The notes: generated by a model from the letters alone, not told the origin. 64,000 bases of DNA from Pachyseris speciosa (GCA_016490735.1 JAEMWC010000100.1:828501-892500); one strand, 5' to 3'; counted from the stretch's first letter, positions 33,688 to 45,635 are shown. Numbers and translations: made by a program.

Positions 33688-34590
33688 ATGGCCGATACCA
33701 GTAGTTTGGAGTTTATCCTTTTATTGGCAGCCCTTCCATTTTGTATCGCTGGTTTAATCGGTAATGTGTTGGTGATCCGTATCGTTCACAAAACACGGCA
33801 GATGCATACAACAACTAATTACCTGCTAGCAAACCTAGCTGTCAGCAATGTTTTAACCATTGTTTTTTTACCAGTATTCTCTATTTTCTCTCCACTTGCC
33901 AGCCTTGATGATAGCCACAAAGGGTTCTTTTGTAAGATTAAAACTGTCAGTAGCTTTCCCATTTTGGTTACATCGTTTACTCTGACGTTACTAGCGGTGG
34001 AAAGATATCATGCTTTAATGAAGCCTTTCAGAACAGGACTACGGTTGAACCAAGACAATATCAAGCGGGCCATCACTGCTGTTTGGATCTCGAGTATTCT
34101 CATCTTTTCCCCAAGCGCCTTTTTACTGGATTGGAGCAAAACATGCTCCAAGTGTGTTCCTGTTCACAGGGAAGTCGCCTATATTTATTTTATCATAATT
34201 TGCCTTGTTACCGCTTACATACCATCGGCAATATTTCTTTTCTGTTATGGCTCCTTAATCAAAGGACTGTACTTTACCTACACATTATGTGCTGCAGACA
34301 CTGACGAAGACAGAAGCGCTGAGAAAAAGAAACTTGTGATCACATTTATTCTGGCAACTGCTGGGTTTGTTATTGGTTATGGACCTGTTGTAGTTTGTGA
34401 AACAGTTATGATTTTGAGCGATGGTGAACAGACACAAACTCTTGGAAATGTTTTTCAGTTTATATTCTTTTGTAGCTTATGCCTTAATCCCATTTTGTAC
34501 GCTTTTCGCAGCACAAACTTCCAAGAAGGATTCAAGCGCATAATATTTTGTCGTGAACCTCCACCACCAAATGAGATTCAACTGTCATAA
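33688..34590 (+). CDS. Class A GPCR, array unit E (open frame intact)
   Basis: A 300 aa single-exon receptor closely matching unit A: GLIGN (Asn26), a conserved cysteine pair, ERY in LLAVERYHAL, GYGP in TM6, NPILY in TM7 and the same C-terminal motif (NEIQLS). The TM2 motif reads LAVSN, so position 2.50 (residue 54) is Asn where unit A and nearly all class A receptors have Asp. This residue forms the sodium pocket and is important for activation, so signalling may be altered. Directly downstream (after 34647) the 3' flank shared with unit A is cut by the inverted TIR element. Confidence 0.87.
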   Translation: MADTSSLEFILLLAALPFCIAGLIGNVLVIRIVHKTRQMHTTTNYLLANLAVSNVLTIVFLPVFSIFSPLASLDDSHKGFFCKIKTVSSFPILVTSFTLTLLAVERYHALMKPFRTGLRLNQDNIKRAITAVWISSILIFSPSAFLLDWSKTCSKCVPVHREVAYIYFIIICLVTAYIPSAIFLFCYGSLIKGLYFTYTLCAADTDEDRSAEKKKLVITFILATAGFVIGYGPVVVCETVMILSDGEQTQTLGNVFQFIFFCSLCLNPILYAFRSTNFQEGFKRIIFCREPPPPNEIQLS

Positions 34591-36371
34591 GCGACGCGAG
34601 GAAGTCAACGTACCGTTGGGCAATGGACTTTTAACTCTCCATTAATGGAGAGAAACTAGTAATTAGAGTGCTCGTCAAATCTCTTAACTTGCTTGCTTGA
34701 ACTTGTTCGTGGCATTTAGAAGTAACGGAGATAGAAGCTAAACTTGAGCTTTATTTTGAAAACAGCTTATCCCTTTCTCAAATAGTGTAACAAAGTACCC
34801 ATAATAATTGAGTAAGTAAAACTTCAAAGACTAGCGTGCACTACAACAAAAGGTCACGTGTTATGGTAGGGGTACACGTGAACTTTGAGTAAAATTTTAA
34901 GAAGGGATGGAAATGGGGTAAAAATGTTTTGAAACACCACAAGACAGTTGACATCCCACAAGGGCACTGCAGGTTGCTGGGGAACTGTTTGGTGACCGTC
35001 TACCTATTTCTCCTTCCTTAAACCTTCATTAAATCTTCGGCAATATTCCCTATTTCCCTAAATTTAACTAATCCTTTGAGAAAAATTATTTCTTCTTAAA
35101 TATACCCAAAAATCACCAAACAATTCACAAAATATCTCACAACATAGCTTCGTGTAATGAACATAGAGATTTTTGATTGCTTGAAACGCGAACGAGTTAT
35201 TAACATTAAATCCATGTTAAGCGACCTAAAAACGGTGTTTAGTTGTACCTCGCCTTAATCAGATTATACACCTGATACAGTGGAACAACGGTCACATCTC
35301 GACGTCGGCCACTTTTTTCTACCAGCGGATACACTCACTCGCTCACGACCATACTCTACAACGGCCACTTAAATACCTGTCTTGAAAAGAAATAAACTGA
35401 ACACGGACTTTCAAACTGTTCTTAATTTGACGTCTTTGACTAAGTTCCAATAGCTTGCGGAGCGGCTGTCATTAAAGAAATATGCTATAGTGTCTCTCCT
35501 ATTTATCCTAATCATTCTATTTTATTTATTCAATTCTATATCACTCCACCCATGCTGCACGGTCAACTTTCCAAACTAACCCCCACCCCCACCCTATGTT
35601 GGTTTCATTTTGAGCAGCTCGTGTTTAAGACGTTGCAAGGCATTTTCTGTTCAGCATTCCTTCTCTTTTTGTACCTGTCAGTCCTGAATTCAAAGAGTAA
35701 GCACTCGGTTTAGTTTCTTGAAGAACTATTTAATATTTCACGATTTTTTTACCACAGAAGGTCACTTCTAAACCCAGCGAATGATACTCGACTGAAAATA
35801 AGACTTTAATAAATTTGCCTTCGAATTGTCTGAAAAGGCTGCAAAGAAGCTTTGCCTACGTCGCAAAAGATTTGCAGGGAAGAATACAATATACATCAAT
35901 ATTTAAATTTAAGTCATTAAAAGTTGTAAGTTATAAGGTTACTGTAATCCTTCGGGGAAAAAGTTTTCAAAATTTGAGTTTTGCACTGTTTGGTAAGAGG
36001 AATTATTAATTAATGTTGCGATTGTCAAGAGAAAATTTACAAAATGGGTAAACGAAGGAGAGAAAAGCTAAAAAAATTGTTCTTTTGGAGCAGTTAATAA
36101 ATGGGCGAAACTTCACGTAGGAGTTCGAATCGCATATTTTGTTTGCATCGACATTCGAACCGATTTCCAGACGTTAGCTCACCAAACGTATTCCTTCCGA
36201 TAATAGAGAGCTTTGCAACGACGACGGCGACGGCGGGGCAACGAGAACGCCACAAAACAACAGGCTTTATGAGGAAAAACAGTAGCCTTGCACGTGCGTT
36301 TTACATTTTGATACGTTTCTTTGCCGTTCTCTGCAAAACAACAACGTGAAATCACCAAATGTTAGGTTTTC

Positions 36372-36503
36372 TGGGGCCGGTTCCTGAAAGGTGTAATAAC
36401 GCTATTCCAGAGATAAATCTGCCTTATTCCAGGAATACCTGTTGGAATAAGGCAGATTTACTCCTGGAATAGAGCTATCATACCTTTCAGGAACCGGCCC
36501 CAG
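36372..36503. repeat. Foldback repeat (matches 6982-7113)
   Basis: The same palindrome as in copy 1, with a few substitutions. Arms: CTGGGGCCGGTTCCTGAAAG and complement. Confidence 0.7.
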
Positions 36504-37270
36504 GAGACTGTGAGCGTATGACGGTGAACTCTTCTTTCTTTTTCCAAACTTCAATGCCGTCTTTACTAATTTAGCTCCAGGATAGTTCGCCAGCATATTA
36601 CAAGTTAAACAAGTTGGAAAAATTGCGAAAGAGTTTCATTAACGAGAAATTACATTTTGAAATAACGTTTTCGTTGCCGTTGCCGTCGTCGTTGCCTAAG
36701 CTCTTTAATAACCAAACAAACACTCCGTCTGAACGTGGAATTAACTTTCCCGCGATTGAGTGAGGCTAGTTTGTCACTTATCCTCTTCCGAGAGTTCCTC
36801 AGTTGCCCGGCCTCTATTGGTTGGCGATATTACCGCTTTGGCACCACGCACCTCCAATGAAAAATGTGCAAATCTTTGGAAACCAAAAACTGGGGATTTA
36901 TTTTTACGTGTATTTCCTTCAGTCGAACCAATTAATCTTAAGCTAGATTTATCAGATTTAACGGAATTTGCCTAAAATGTTCCTCACACGTTACCGTACC
37001 AAACTGTACGTGGCGTTCAAGCGCGTGACATGCATAGAAAACATTATGTTGGCCAACTTCACAATGGATTTTCTCAGGAACCAATCGGAATACTGTAAAC
37101 GCCTCACAGGGTTTGTTAGCCTATTTTCTCCTGGGTGATATAGTCCAGTTTGTTTGGGTGTCCGTAGTAACGCAAGGGGTATTAATTCGGTTGAGCAAAC
37201 ATTGTCGGATTTTCGTTTGAACGCTTGAACACAGTTGCGATTTTCCAAAGGCGCCCCTGAAAGTTTACAT

Positions 37271-37360
37271 GGGGAGCAGGGATGGCGCAGTGGTGAGAGC
37301 ACTCGCCTTCCACCAATGTGGCCCGGGTTCGATTCCCGGACTCGACGTCATATGTGGGTT

Positions 37361-37404
<44 letters not shown>

Positions 37405-37540
37405 CGGGTTCTCCGGTTTTCCCCTCTCCACAAAAACCAACATTTCCAAATTCCAATTTCATCTGCTTGTAAAGCGCATTTGAACATATACACATGGAAA
37501 ATGCGCTATATAAGTTCTAAATTATTAATTATTAAATTAT
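37271..37540 (+). mobile_element. tRNA-derived SINE, complete
   Basis: The head carries a box A-like TGGCGCAGTGGTGAGAGC and a box B-like GGGTTCGATTCCCG at tRNA spacing. A conserved body follows (TCTGCTCCGAGAGGTTTTTC, CATGGAAAATGCGC), with an ATTATTAATT-type tail. Copy 1 of the host element runs straight across the insertion point (about 5430), so this is a recent insertion relative to the duplication. Confidence 0.8.
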
Positions 37541-37745
37541 TAACTTCAATGAGCTTGTCGTATTTGGAAAACTATTTAATAACGGGAGATAACCTTTTGT
37601 TTATACAAAATTTACTGACGTCTAAGACTCATTCTGAACAAATTAGTCTTCTAAACACACGGACCTACCCACGACCCGCGACAATTTACCCGCGACCCGC
37701 GACAATTCACCCGCGACCCGCGGAAATTAGACACCCCGAAACACA

Positions 37746-38909
37746 AGTTTGCTTTGAGAAATACTCTTCGTTTTAACTAAACGCACCATTTATTCAGTAA
37801 AAGTTTTGAATGAAACTTGTTTATTTTAATATCCAAAAGCATGGCAACAGTGGTTATTTAAACGACGGCAAATGTTGCATTTCACAGCGGCAGTAAAAAG
37901 GGTCATTTGCATATGTCAAATTTCGGTTGCGTTCGTTCGACAGCTTTGTGTGACAATTTCCTCGAAATACTGCAGTGTTTGGCTGGCTTCGTTTTGGCGA
38001 AATCGTCCCTTTGCCTGATATTTATCCAACTATATGGACAAGAAAGAAACCTGTTCAGCTTTCAAAAGGAGCACATTTTGTTAAACTCCAACGATATCTC
38101 CCTGCCTCAATAATTCATTCAAACGTGTATACGGTATGTAAATATACACCCCCGAGGTTAAATTGTGTTAAGCTCATGAGCTAAAATATTGATGCTAAAA
38201 AGAGCTGGACGTTTAAACGCATTAAAAAGTTGTTTAAACACCTTCAGAAAGAGTTTTCACGCGTTTAAACTAGTTAAAACGTCGTTTTCTCGAGTCACCT
38301 TGGCTTAATTTAATCCTCCTTATCGCAAATAAAGTCATATTATCCACGACTTCTTCACAGTTGTACTTTGATTAATTTGTCTTAGCGAAATGCCATGGAG
38401 AACTGAAAAGGTTCAGAAATTATACTGTTAAAACACTGGGTTAAAAGGAAATATCGATTGTACAGAGCTTGCTTGCGATGGCGAGTCACTTTTATCTAGT
38501 TCGGTGTTTATTTCCATTGGTGTCATTTTTTCTGCCACATTTTGCGATTTTTAAATTAAATTTAGCTGGTAATCTACCCGAAATACTAAAATGCCAGGCA
38601 TTCTGCTTGAATTTAAGTGTGTACACAGCTAATCATATTTTAGCTGTTTTTTTGTTCAGCGAACTTTGTTTTCTTGTCAGAGTCATCGTTTAATCAAGCG
38701 TCGACGAAATCTTGCGGTTCTATAGTATTTTTAGTTTTTCTTGAATTTTTGCCCTGTCCTGCTCAGGAAATCCAAAACTGTGAGGTATCAGCTGTAGAAT
38801 TATTTAATTTAAATAATAAAAATACCGAAAATAGCTGTGACAGCATGTAAATATTTTACCTATGGACCAACCGACCGACCGACCGACCAACTGCCCAAGT
38901 TGCTATAAA
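37746..38909. other. Intergenic DNA
   Basis: Short open frames only, none with a known domain. A (GACC)n tract begins at about 38873. Confidence 0.45.
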
Positions 38910-39153
38910 GGCCCGTTTCAAATGTCGTGCTACTGCCGTACTTAGGTGGCTCGACTGTCACACAATTCCAGGACGACTTGGTTTCAGACGTCGAATTTAA
39001 TTCCGTCGAATAAAAAGTTGTTGCCCAATCTCGTACCCAGAATCGTCCGCTACCATAATAAAAACACTGACCAGCCGTTGTACAAAGCAAATCCAAAATG
39101 TTAATTCACGAATTGAGTTCGACATGGCAGTAGCACGACGTTTGAAACGGGCC
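38910..39153. mobile_element. TIR MITE inserted in a (GACC)n tract
   Basis: The ends are GGCCCGTTTCAAATGTCGTG and GACGTTTGAAACGGGCC. GACC/CAAC simple repeats lie on both sides (38873-38893 and 39178-39215), so the insertion probably split one tract. There is no coding capacity. Confidence 0.75.
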
Positions 39154-39215
39154 TAAAAATAAGCTACCAACCAACTGACCAGGCTACTGACCAACCGACC
39201 GACCGACCAACCAAA

Positions 39216-39677
39216 CAACCAACCCACCGACAGATCAGTTGTCGATCGATCGTTTTGCTCATTAAACGACTAGTTTTGTGGTGTACTTTAGCAACCTAAA
39301 AAAACACACACTGTTATTATTAGTGTTGTTTGCTTCATTAAAAGATTTAAAGAGAAAAAAAACCTATAATACACACGTACTACAAATTGACCAAGTTGCC
39401 TCAAAATTGCACTCCAGAAACAACGTGGTATTACCTCCTGTGACTATTTCCGAGAACTTTCATGTGTTTTCTTTTCCGGTGATGGGAAATTCTTGGTCTT
39501 AAACAATAATATCACAAAAAAAAAAAAAAAAAAAAAAAAACTTGCACGTGTGAACAAGGCTCAGAAACAAACGATAGGTAAGAAAAGCTCAGAGTGAATT
39601 CTGGCTACGTAAAAGATTGTGAACGAGTTTGTTCACAGGGACTCGCATGAGGAAAAAACTAAAAGGTGATCCTATTT
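39216..39677. other. Intergenic DNA with A tract
   Basis: An uninterrupted A run of about 26 lies at 39516-39540. No gene is recognised. Confidence 0.45.
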
Positions 39678-39855
39678 AACAATTAGTCGTCCAAAACAAA
39701 AATAAATTATGTAAATCCTCCTCGCCGACACTTCGAAAACGCGAAGAAGCGGCCGCCATTTGATGGACAACAGTTACTCACCATCACAATAGATAGCGAG
39801 TAGCGTAGCCAATCAGAGAACGGCATTCGTGATGGAACGCTAGTAGATTTGTACT
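39678..39855 (-). mobile_element. MITE, family of 51313-51506, reverse orientation
   Basis: It shares CTAGTAGATTTGTACT at its right end and the internal runs GAAGCGGCCGCCATTT and GATAGCGAGTAGCGTAGCCA with the copies at 51313 and 53554. Confidence 0.65.
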
Positions 39856-40150
39856 AATGGAGAACCTGAGTGAGGCATAAAAGCAGCGGTAGCATGAAAG
39901 CAAGCTAAAAGTAGCATAAAATACTCAGACCAAATGCAATATAGAGTTCTTTATTATTAGATTTTCTTGAGGTCTGGGCAGTATGCAGGAAGACTTTTAT
40001 ACCTATTTGAGACCGCGTATAAACCAGATAAAACAAAAATTACTTATTAATAAATAGTCAAATATCTCAAGAAACCTAAAAAATGATTTTTTTTCTGCCA
40101 CGTTCAAGTTCACAAAACTCATCTCAAGCTGGCTAAGTGTCTTTACTCTT

Positions 40151-40433
40151 AGAACGGTTTTCAGTTTAGTGTCAAAAGTAATTCCTGTTTGCCTTGGTTT
40201 TGCATTCCTTCGCTCTGTGATTGGCCAACAAAACTCGCGCCACTTTCTCAACCAATGAGAACCAAAACCAAAACCAACCGCGACTTGCACGCGCGCATTT
40301 TCCTACGCTTTGCGTCAGCTATATGCGATTGCTTCCTATTCTGATTGGTTCATTGCGCTGTTTGCGTCTGTTGTGATTAGTCGGTGTAATTGCTTTGGTT
40401 TTGGTTTTACGACGCTCAATTGAAAAGCGCTCT
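40151..40433. mobile_element. TIR MITE (AGAGCG family), copy 1
   Basis: The ends resemble AGAGCGGTTTTCAATTGAGT and its complement. The body has TTCGCTCTGTGATTGG, CTTTCTCAACCAATGAGA, GACTTGCACGCGCGC and ATTGCTTTGGTTTTGG. Further copies are at 41720, 44199, 53142, 54152 and 56273. Confidence 0.75.
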
Positions 40434-41108
40434 ATAGACACGATTTACTTGAAAATTTGTGTACAACCACTGACCATGAACGAGAAACGTCTACCTCCGG
40501 TTGCAGTACGTTGCTCAAAATTAAGCTCTCTTAGCCAACTGTTACAAACCTTCAAACACTTTCGCTCGCCTCTGATTGGTCAAAATGCGTCACGTGAAGC
40601 ATTAGACTGGGATCTGGGACAAGAAAAAACTGGGACATTCCCGATGATATATTTTAAGTTCCAATGTTACAAAAGTGAAAAAAACAAACGAACAAACAAA
40701 ACAACAACAACTGGGACATGCCCAATGATATCGTTGACGTATCCACACTGAAAAAAACCTCTAATATGGAGAAGCACTCTGCTGTTAAAATGGAAGAGGA
40801 TGGCGACATAATGACGCGACGTTTTGCCACAAACACGAAGTCCTGCGTGATTTAAGCGAAAATGTTTGAAGGTTATCAGCCATAACAAAATTTACTTGGC
40901 TTTGTAGCGTCACTGACGCGCTATTTTAACATGGTTTCGAAAAAAAAAACAAACTAAAATACGTCTTTGTTTCAACCAAACCATAAATACACCGTCTAGT
41001 ACTTTTATTGACAAAGAATCTCTTACTGAAATGGATCGGTTCCAAGGGATGGCAAGGACATCAATGGTTTGGAACATTGAAAAATCAGCAAACAGTTTCA
41101 AGTGCTGA
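40434..41108. other. Intergenic DNA
   Basis: Around 40600-40740 two GGGACATnCCCnATGATAT lines repeat. No gene is recognised. Confidence 0.35.
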
Positions 41109-41614
41109 GGTCCTCTTCATATGAGCCCGGTAAACCGGGGTGGCTCGGTTAGCGAGACGAATTTTTTCATCTGTTAATTCATATGGGAAATGACAGCCCG
41201 GTTACCGAGATGAAAAGTAGTGACGTAACCACTCAGGCGTGAAATCTAACGAACAAGCCTGGTGAGAATTTTTCGCTTTTATCGGTTATAGAAACCTCAA
41301 AATCCTTTATCTTTACCTTAACTATCAAAAGAAACTATTCCGAACTTTAAATAGGAGAAAAAAGAAGTAAAATTCAAAAGCTGTTCGTTCTAGTGACGAA
41401 AATGCATTGCATTCTTTTCATCCTGGTAACCGGGCTGGAGTGTTCATATGGCAAAAATTTCAGCCCTGTTACTGAGACCTCGGTCTGAGAAACAGAGATC
41501 TCGGCAACCGGGCCAGCCCGCCCTTTCACTGTTTCATGTGAACACATCGGAATCTTTACAAAACATTTAGTGATAAGGCGAGATGTCGGTAACCGGGCCC
41601 ACATGAAGAGGCCC
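41109..41614. mobile_element. TIR MITE rich in CCCGGTTACC motifs
   Basis: The inverted ends are GGTCCTCTTCATATGAGCCC and a near complement ending GAAGAGGCCCC. The motif CCGGTTACCGAGA and its complement occur several times internally. Non-coding. Confidence 0.65.
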
Positions 41615-41719
41615 CGAGACTGCGCTTTGAAGATACAGCCATACATCCGATATGGCTGACCCTCCGGACTAAAACACATTTGATACGTTCTTCAGGATTA
41701 CTTGAGGCACTTTATGTAC

Positions 41720-41937
41720 AGCGGTTTTCAATTGAGCATCGAATGTTGAGCGTTTGCTTTGGTTTTGCATTCCTTCGCTCTGTGATTGGTCAGCAAAATT
41801 CACGCCGCCACTTTCTCAACCGGTGAGAAGCAAAACCAAAACCAATCGCGACTTGCACGCGCGCATTTCCCGCGTGTAATTGCTTCCAATTCTGATTGGC
41901 TTAATGCATTGTTTGTCTGCTGTGATTGGCTGGAGTA
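41720..41937. mobile_element. AGAGCG-family MITE, truncated at right
   Basis: The left end AGCGGTTTTCAATTGAG and body match the copy at 40151. The right terminus is replaced by the next foldback element. Confidence 0.65.
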
Positions 41938-42132
41938 ATGGCTCTTTGCATGATGTCAGTCACGTGGTACAAAAAAACGCCATGCTAGGACGCAAACAAG
42001 CCACTGGGACTAGATAAACAAAGAGCTAGCATCATTTAAAATACTAATTTTCTTTGTCTAGTCTCAGTGGGTTGTTTGCGTCCAGCATGCCGTTTTTGTA
42101 CCGCGTGACTGACATCCTGCAAAGGGCCCATT
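41938..42132. mobile_element. Foldback MITE (GGGCCC/TGCAGGATGTCAG family)
   Basis: Long inverted arms contain GATGTCAGTCACGTGGTAC, AACGCCATGCT and CCACTGGGACTAG, closing with TGACATCCTGCAAAGGGCCC. Same family as 60541-60726. Confidence 0.75.
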
Positions 42133-42794
42133 GCTTTGGTATATTGGTTCCTGTTCGCTTCTCGGAGGACAAATAACCATAGATAATTTTTCAGCTAAAC
42201 GAAGGTAATTGTTCGTGACTATCTCCAAGAGAGAAAACAGACTCGTATGTGGCAAAAGTTAAGTGGTAAATTAAATACAAGTGTTGACCCTTTCAACCCC
42301 AAGAAGAGATGCAAGTTCAAAAATATAATTTGATCAAAGGTGAATTTGAAACTGGAAGGGTAATAAAATTAGTTCCACGCATATCGCAGTTCACCACGTA
42401 CCTTTAAATTATTAGCATGTCAACTTTATCATTTAATCAAATAGTGACTGTTAAATTATTACTTTCTCGTTGTTTTTATAAACCTCTCAGCTACTCACAA
42501 AAGTACCGGCATTTCATTTATTGGTATCCTGTGTTACCTTTCAATTTTAAATAATGATTTTTGGCCAATTTCCTCCAATAATAATAATAAAAAAAAAAAA
42601 AAAAAATGAACAACCGTCGGTGGTTGACCAAGCATAGAAACCAGCATACATGCTGAATTTACACTATAACCAGGCCCCACAGGGCTTCATTACGTCGTAA
42701 GTATAAAGTCATATCAAGGCCGCAGGTGGCTTCCCCGTATGGACTTAACAGTTAGGAGAATTTGTTTACCCAGCTGTAAATGGATTGGTAATAC
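42133..42794. other. Intergenic DNA with A tract
   Basis: An A run near 42590-42606. No gene is recognised. Confidence 0.4.
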
Positions 42795-42900
42795 AGTCAA
42801 CTCTCTCTAAAGTGGCCACCCTCGGACCAGCTCCAGGTGTCCGCCTTAGAGAGGTGTCCGCTGAACAGTGGTGCCCGCTTAGAGAGAAATAACTGTATAC
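42795..42900. mobile_element. Small TIR MITE
   Basis: TACAGTCAACTCTCTCTAAA opens it and CTTAGAGAGAAATAACTGTA closes it. The interior repeats GTGTCCGC and GTGCCCGC. Confidence 0.6.
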
Positions 42901-43960
42901 CACTAACTTGCGAGTTGCCGTTCCCACCAACCCAGTGGAGGTGGGGGCGGGAGGTAACGTCCAAAAACATACCTGGCTGTTAATGAAATAAGTGATTTTA
43001 TGAAGAAATTAAAAAGGGAAAGGAAGACACAAACACTCAGACAGTCCACTACAACACGAGTGCACGTCCGGTTGAGGGCGGACTGTTTGGTGGTGATCGC
43101 CCAGTAATTTTTAACCTCCAAATTTAATTTTTTATCACCTTAACATCTTCATTTTCGTCAGATTCCTTAAAATCCCACATTTTTCTTCTTCATTAGAATT
43201 CTAAAATTCACCCCATAATTCTGAAATATTTATATGGTTATGTGCTACAAACCTATGTTGGCATTTTGTGGATTGCAAGAAATCTCGAGGAGACAATAAC
43301 GGTAAAAGGTCAAAAACGTGCCATTCAGGTTTAACTCCTCCTCAACGGAATTTTCTTATTATTTGTTTTTGTTTTTACGTTTTTATACTTGTGCCTTTAG
43401 CACATTTTCATTTGCACACAGCAACACTACGCATTCTACGTCTAAACCAAAAAGAAAACACGAGGTGAAAAAAAAAAAAGGAAACTGCAGAAAATGTGCA
43501 CTGACATGCTCGCGTTGAGTGAGTGGTTGGGCAGGTATGGCAACACGCAGACTTTATCCACTAAGCATCTGGACTGAGATAGACAAAGTAGAAAGTTACT
43601 TCTTTAAGGAGACCGCGCGACAATTGTCAAGAAATCTCTTACATCAGGTTAACTCTTTCTCACTCAGCCAAGAAATGGAAATAATTTTCAAAAATAGGAA
43701 AATCACTTTAAATACAAATTTACAGTATCGCTGTGTGATTCAGATTGTGGACAGACGCGGCTAAAAATCAACTCATCAAAATCAATGAATTTATCCTCAA
43801 TCAAAATCCCACTCCCAGCCCCAACTTAAGAATATTCCCAGATATTTCCCATGTATAACCCCCTTAGAAAACTTAAGCCAATTTCCACATTATACAGGGT
43901 GCGCACAAAATGTTCTCCACATACCCCTAACTTAGGCTGCAGCCTACAAGCTAATAGCAA
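42901..43960. other. Intergenic DNA
   Basis: No recognisable gene; the frames at 43268-43764 lack known domains. Confidence 0.4.
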
Positions 43961-43994
43961 TAGACGTTATTCATAAATGGCTGCCAATTCATTA

Positions 43995-44025
<31 letters not shown>

Positions 44026-44143
44026 AACCTCGTTACCATGCGCTAAATTAAAAAGAATTCTTGCACTAATATGAGGCTTGGTAGGCTAATTTGCACAATA
44101 ACAAAGGAAAAATAAAACAGCCGCCATTTATGAATAAGGTCTA
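43961..44143. mobile_element. Foldback MITE
   Basis: The arms hold TTATTCATAAATGGC and GTGCAAATTAGCCTACCAA, each repeated in reverse complement at the other end. Confidence 0.75.
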
Positions 44144-44198
44144 TGAAAACTAAAAGCAGCACTTCTAAAATGTTTATCATTTTGTTTAAATACTCACT

Positions 44199-44480
44199 AG
44201 AGCGCTTTCCAATTGAGTGTCGAAAGTAATTATGGTTTTGCTTTGGTTTTACATTACTTCGCTCTGTGATTGGTCAGGAAAACTCGCGCCACTTTCTCAA
44301 CCAATGAGAAGCAAAACTAAAACCAATCGTGACTTGCACGCGCGTATTTTCCCGCGCTTTACGCCGGCTACATGTAATTGCTTCGTATCAGTTCTTATTG
44401 GCTCATTGCACTACTTACTTTTGTTGTGACTGGTCAGAGTAATTGCTTTGGTTATACGACAATCAATTGAATAGCGCTCT
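44199..44480. mobile_element. AGAGCG-family MITE, complete
   Basis: Termini AGAGCGCTTTCCAATTGAGT and AATCAATTGAATAGCGCTCT, flanked by CT and AA. The body is as in the 40151 copy. Confidence 0.75.
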
Positions 44481-45635
44481 AAGCATAAGAAATTCAGCTA
44501 TTAAATTTAGCTGTATTTCAATTCAGACTCAACGGTAACGAGAACACAAAAAAGCCAAACTACACGGCAGTAACAGACAGTGGGCGAGGGTTGACTAGAA
44601 AAGATTCTTCTTTCTGAAAGTCACCGGGGGCCTCAAGTAAAACAAACAGATTGAAGACGACGACGAAATTATACGCTAGTTCTCTTGGGGATATCTTGTC
44701 AGACATAACGATTACCAAATACGTTTTCAGCGTCAAGTCCATGGAAAGCGAAGCCGAAGATCGCAGTGCGGGAATTCACAAGAGATTAATTGTCTCGCAG
44801 AGTTTGAAACTGCTCACATGTTTATTTACATGGAGAAGAGTATAAACCTTGATTTCGTCCAGGAGACCACCGCCACTTATTCGTTCTCGTGAACTCTCGA
44901 GTGCCATGCAAAGGACGGAAGCTCAATCGATGATGATCGATGAGATCGTCAATTTCAATTGTCAGATTTCAGTCGCCTCGACAGAACTTAAATTAATGGC
45001 CCAAAAGAAGAAAGTGCAAATTCGATTGTCATCTGTGGCTTGACTCGACGTCGATGAAATCAGGCGTTACTGTCACGATCGAGGCCTCGCCCAAGTCACC
45101 CCTCCCTGCCGCTATCAGATTGTGATCTCATTACCTAATTTGATCCCATATTCCACTCTTATCAATCTGTCATTGTAATCAAGCTACAAGTTTAATTAGG
45201 TAATGTTTACGGCAGAAAGAGAACAGCCCATTAGAAAAAAAAAGATCTAAAAAATGGCAGCTGCATTGCATTCATTGCAGTGTTTTTGAGTTGTGTATCA
45301 CATACACATCAGTAAATTGCCTCTAATATCATCTAAATTCAACAGTTCCATTGCAGATCCCCCAGCCACTTGGAAATTAATTCACGAAAATAGAGTTCTT
45401 CTGTAGCATAAAGGATATTATCTGTCCCAATCCCACATCTGTCAAAACTTGCCGTGAGAATACTGGGTACGATAGGATACCGTAACGGTATACAACCTGG
45501 TTTCCAGGGATTCGTGTCTCACTGAAACGTTGTGTTTTTCCGCCCCAGGTTAAGTGTGGCCAACTTGAATAGACAAAATGAGTGAGGACTGGAGAGACGT
45601 TTTACAACCTTGTGCTCATTTAACCTCTGATAATT
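44481..45635 (-). other. Downstream of the ORP gene; possible 3' UTR
   Basis: This follows the stop codon of the ORP gene on the minus strand. The first AATAAA found on that strand lies at about 44821-44826, giving a possible 3' UTR of ~0.8 kb. That is uncertain without transcripts. No other gene is recognised. Confidence 0.35.

Larger units (their letters stand above)
34650..37745 (-). mobile_element. Long TIR-type element, copy 2 (inverted relative to 5243-9080)
   Basis: It aligns in reverse with copy 1, end to end apart from insertions. The right end (about 37675-37735) carries the repeated GACCCGCG units. The left end begins at AAACTAGTAATT and lacks the GC-rich terminus that copy 1 has at about 8998-9075, so this copy is truncated where it meets the unit E flank. 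It contains a SINE (37271-37540) absent from copy 1, and lacks the two LINE pieces of copy 1. Confidence 0.65.

Noticed and set aside
38469..38693. Hydrophobic plus-strand frame
   Set aside because: The hydrophobicity comes from T-rich sequence; no family or gene context supports it.
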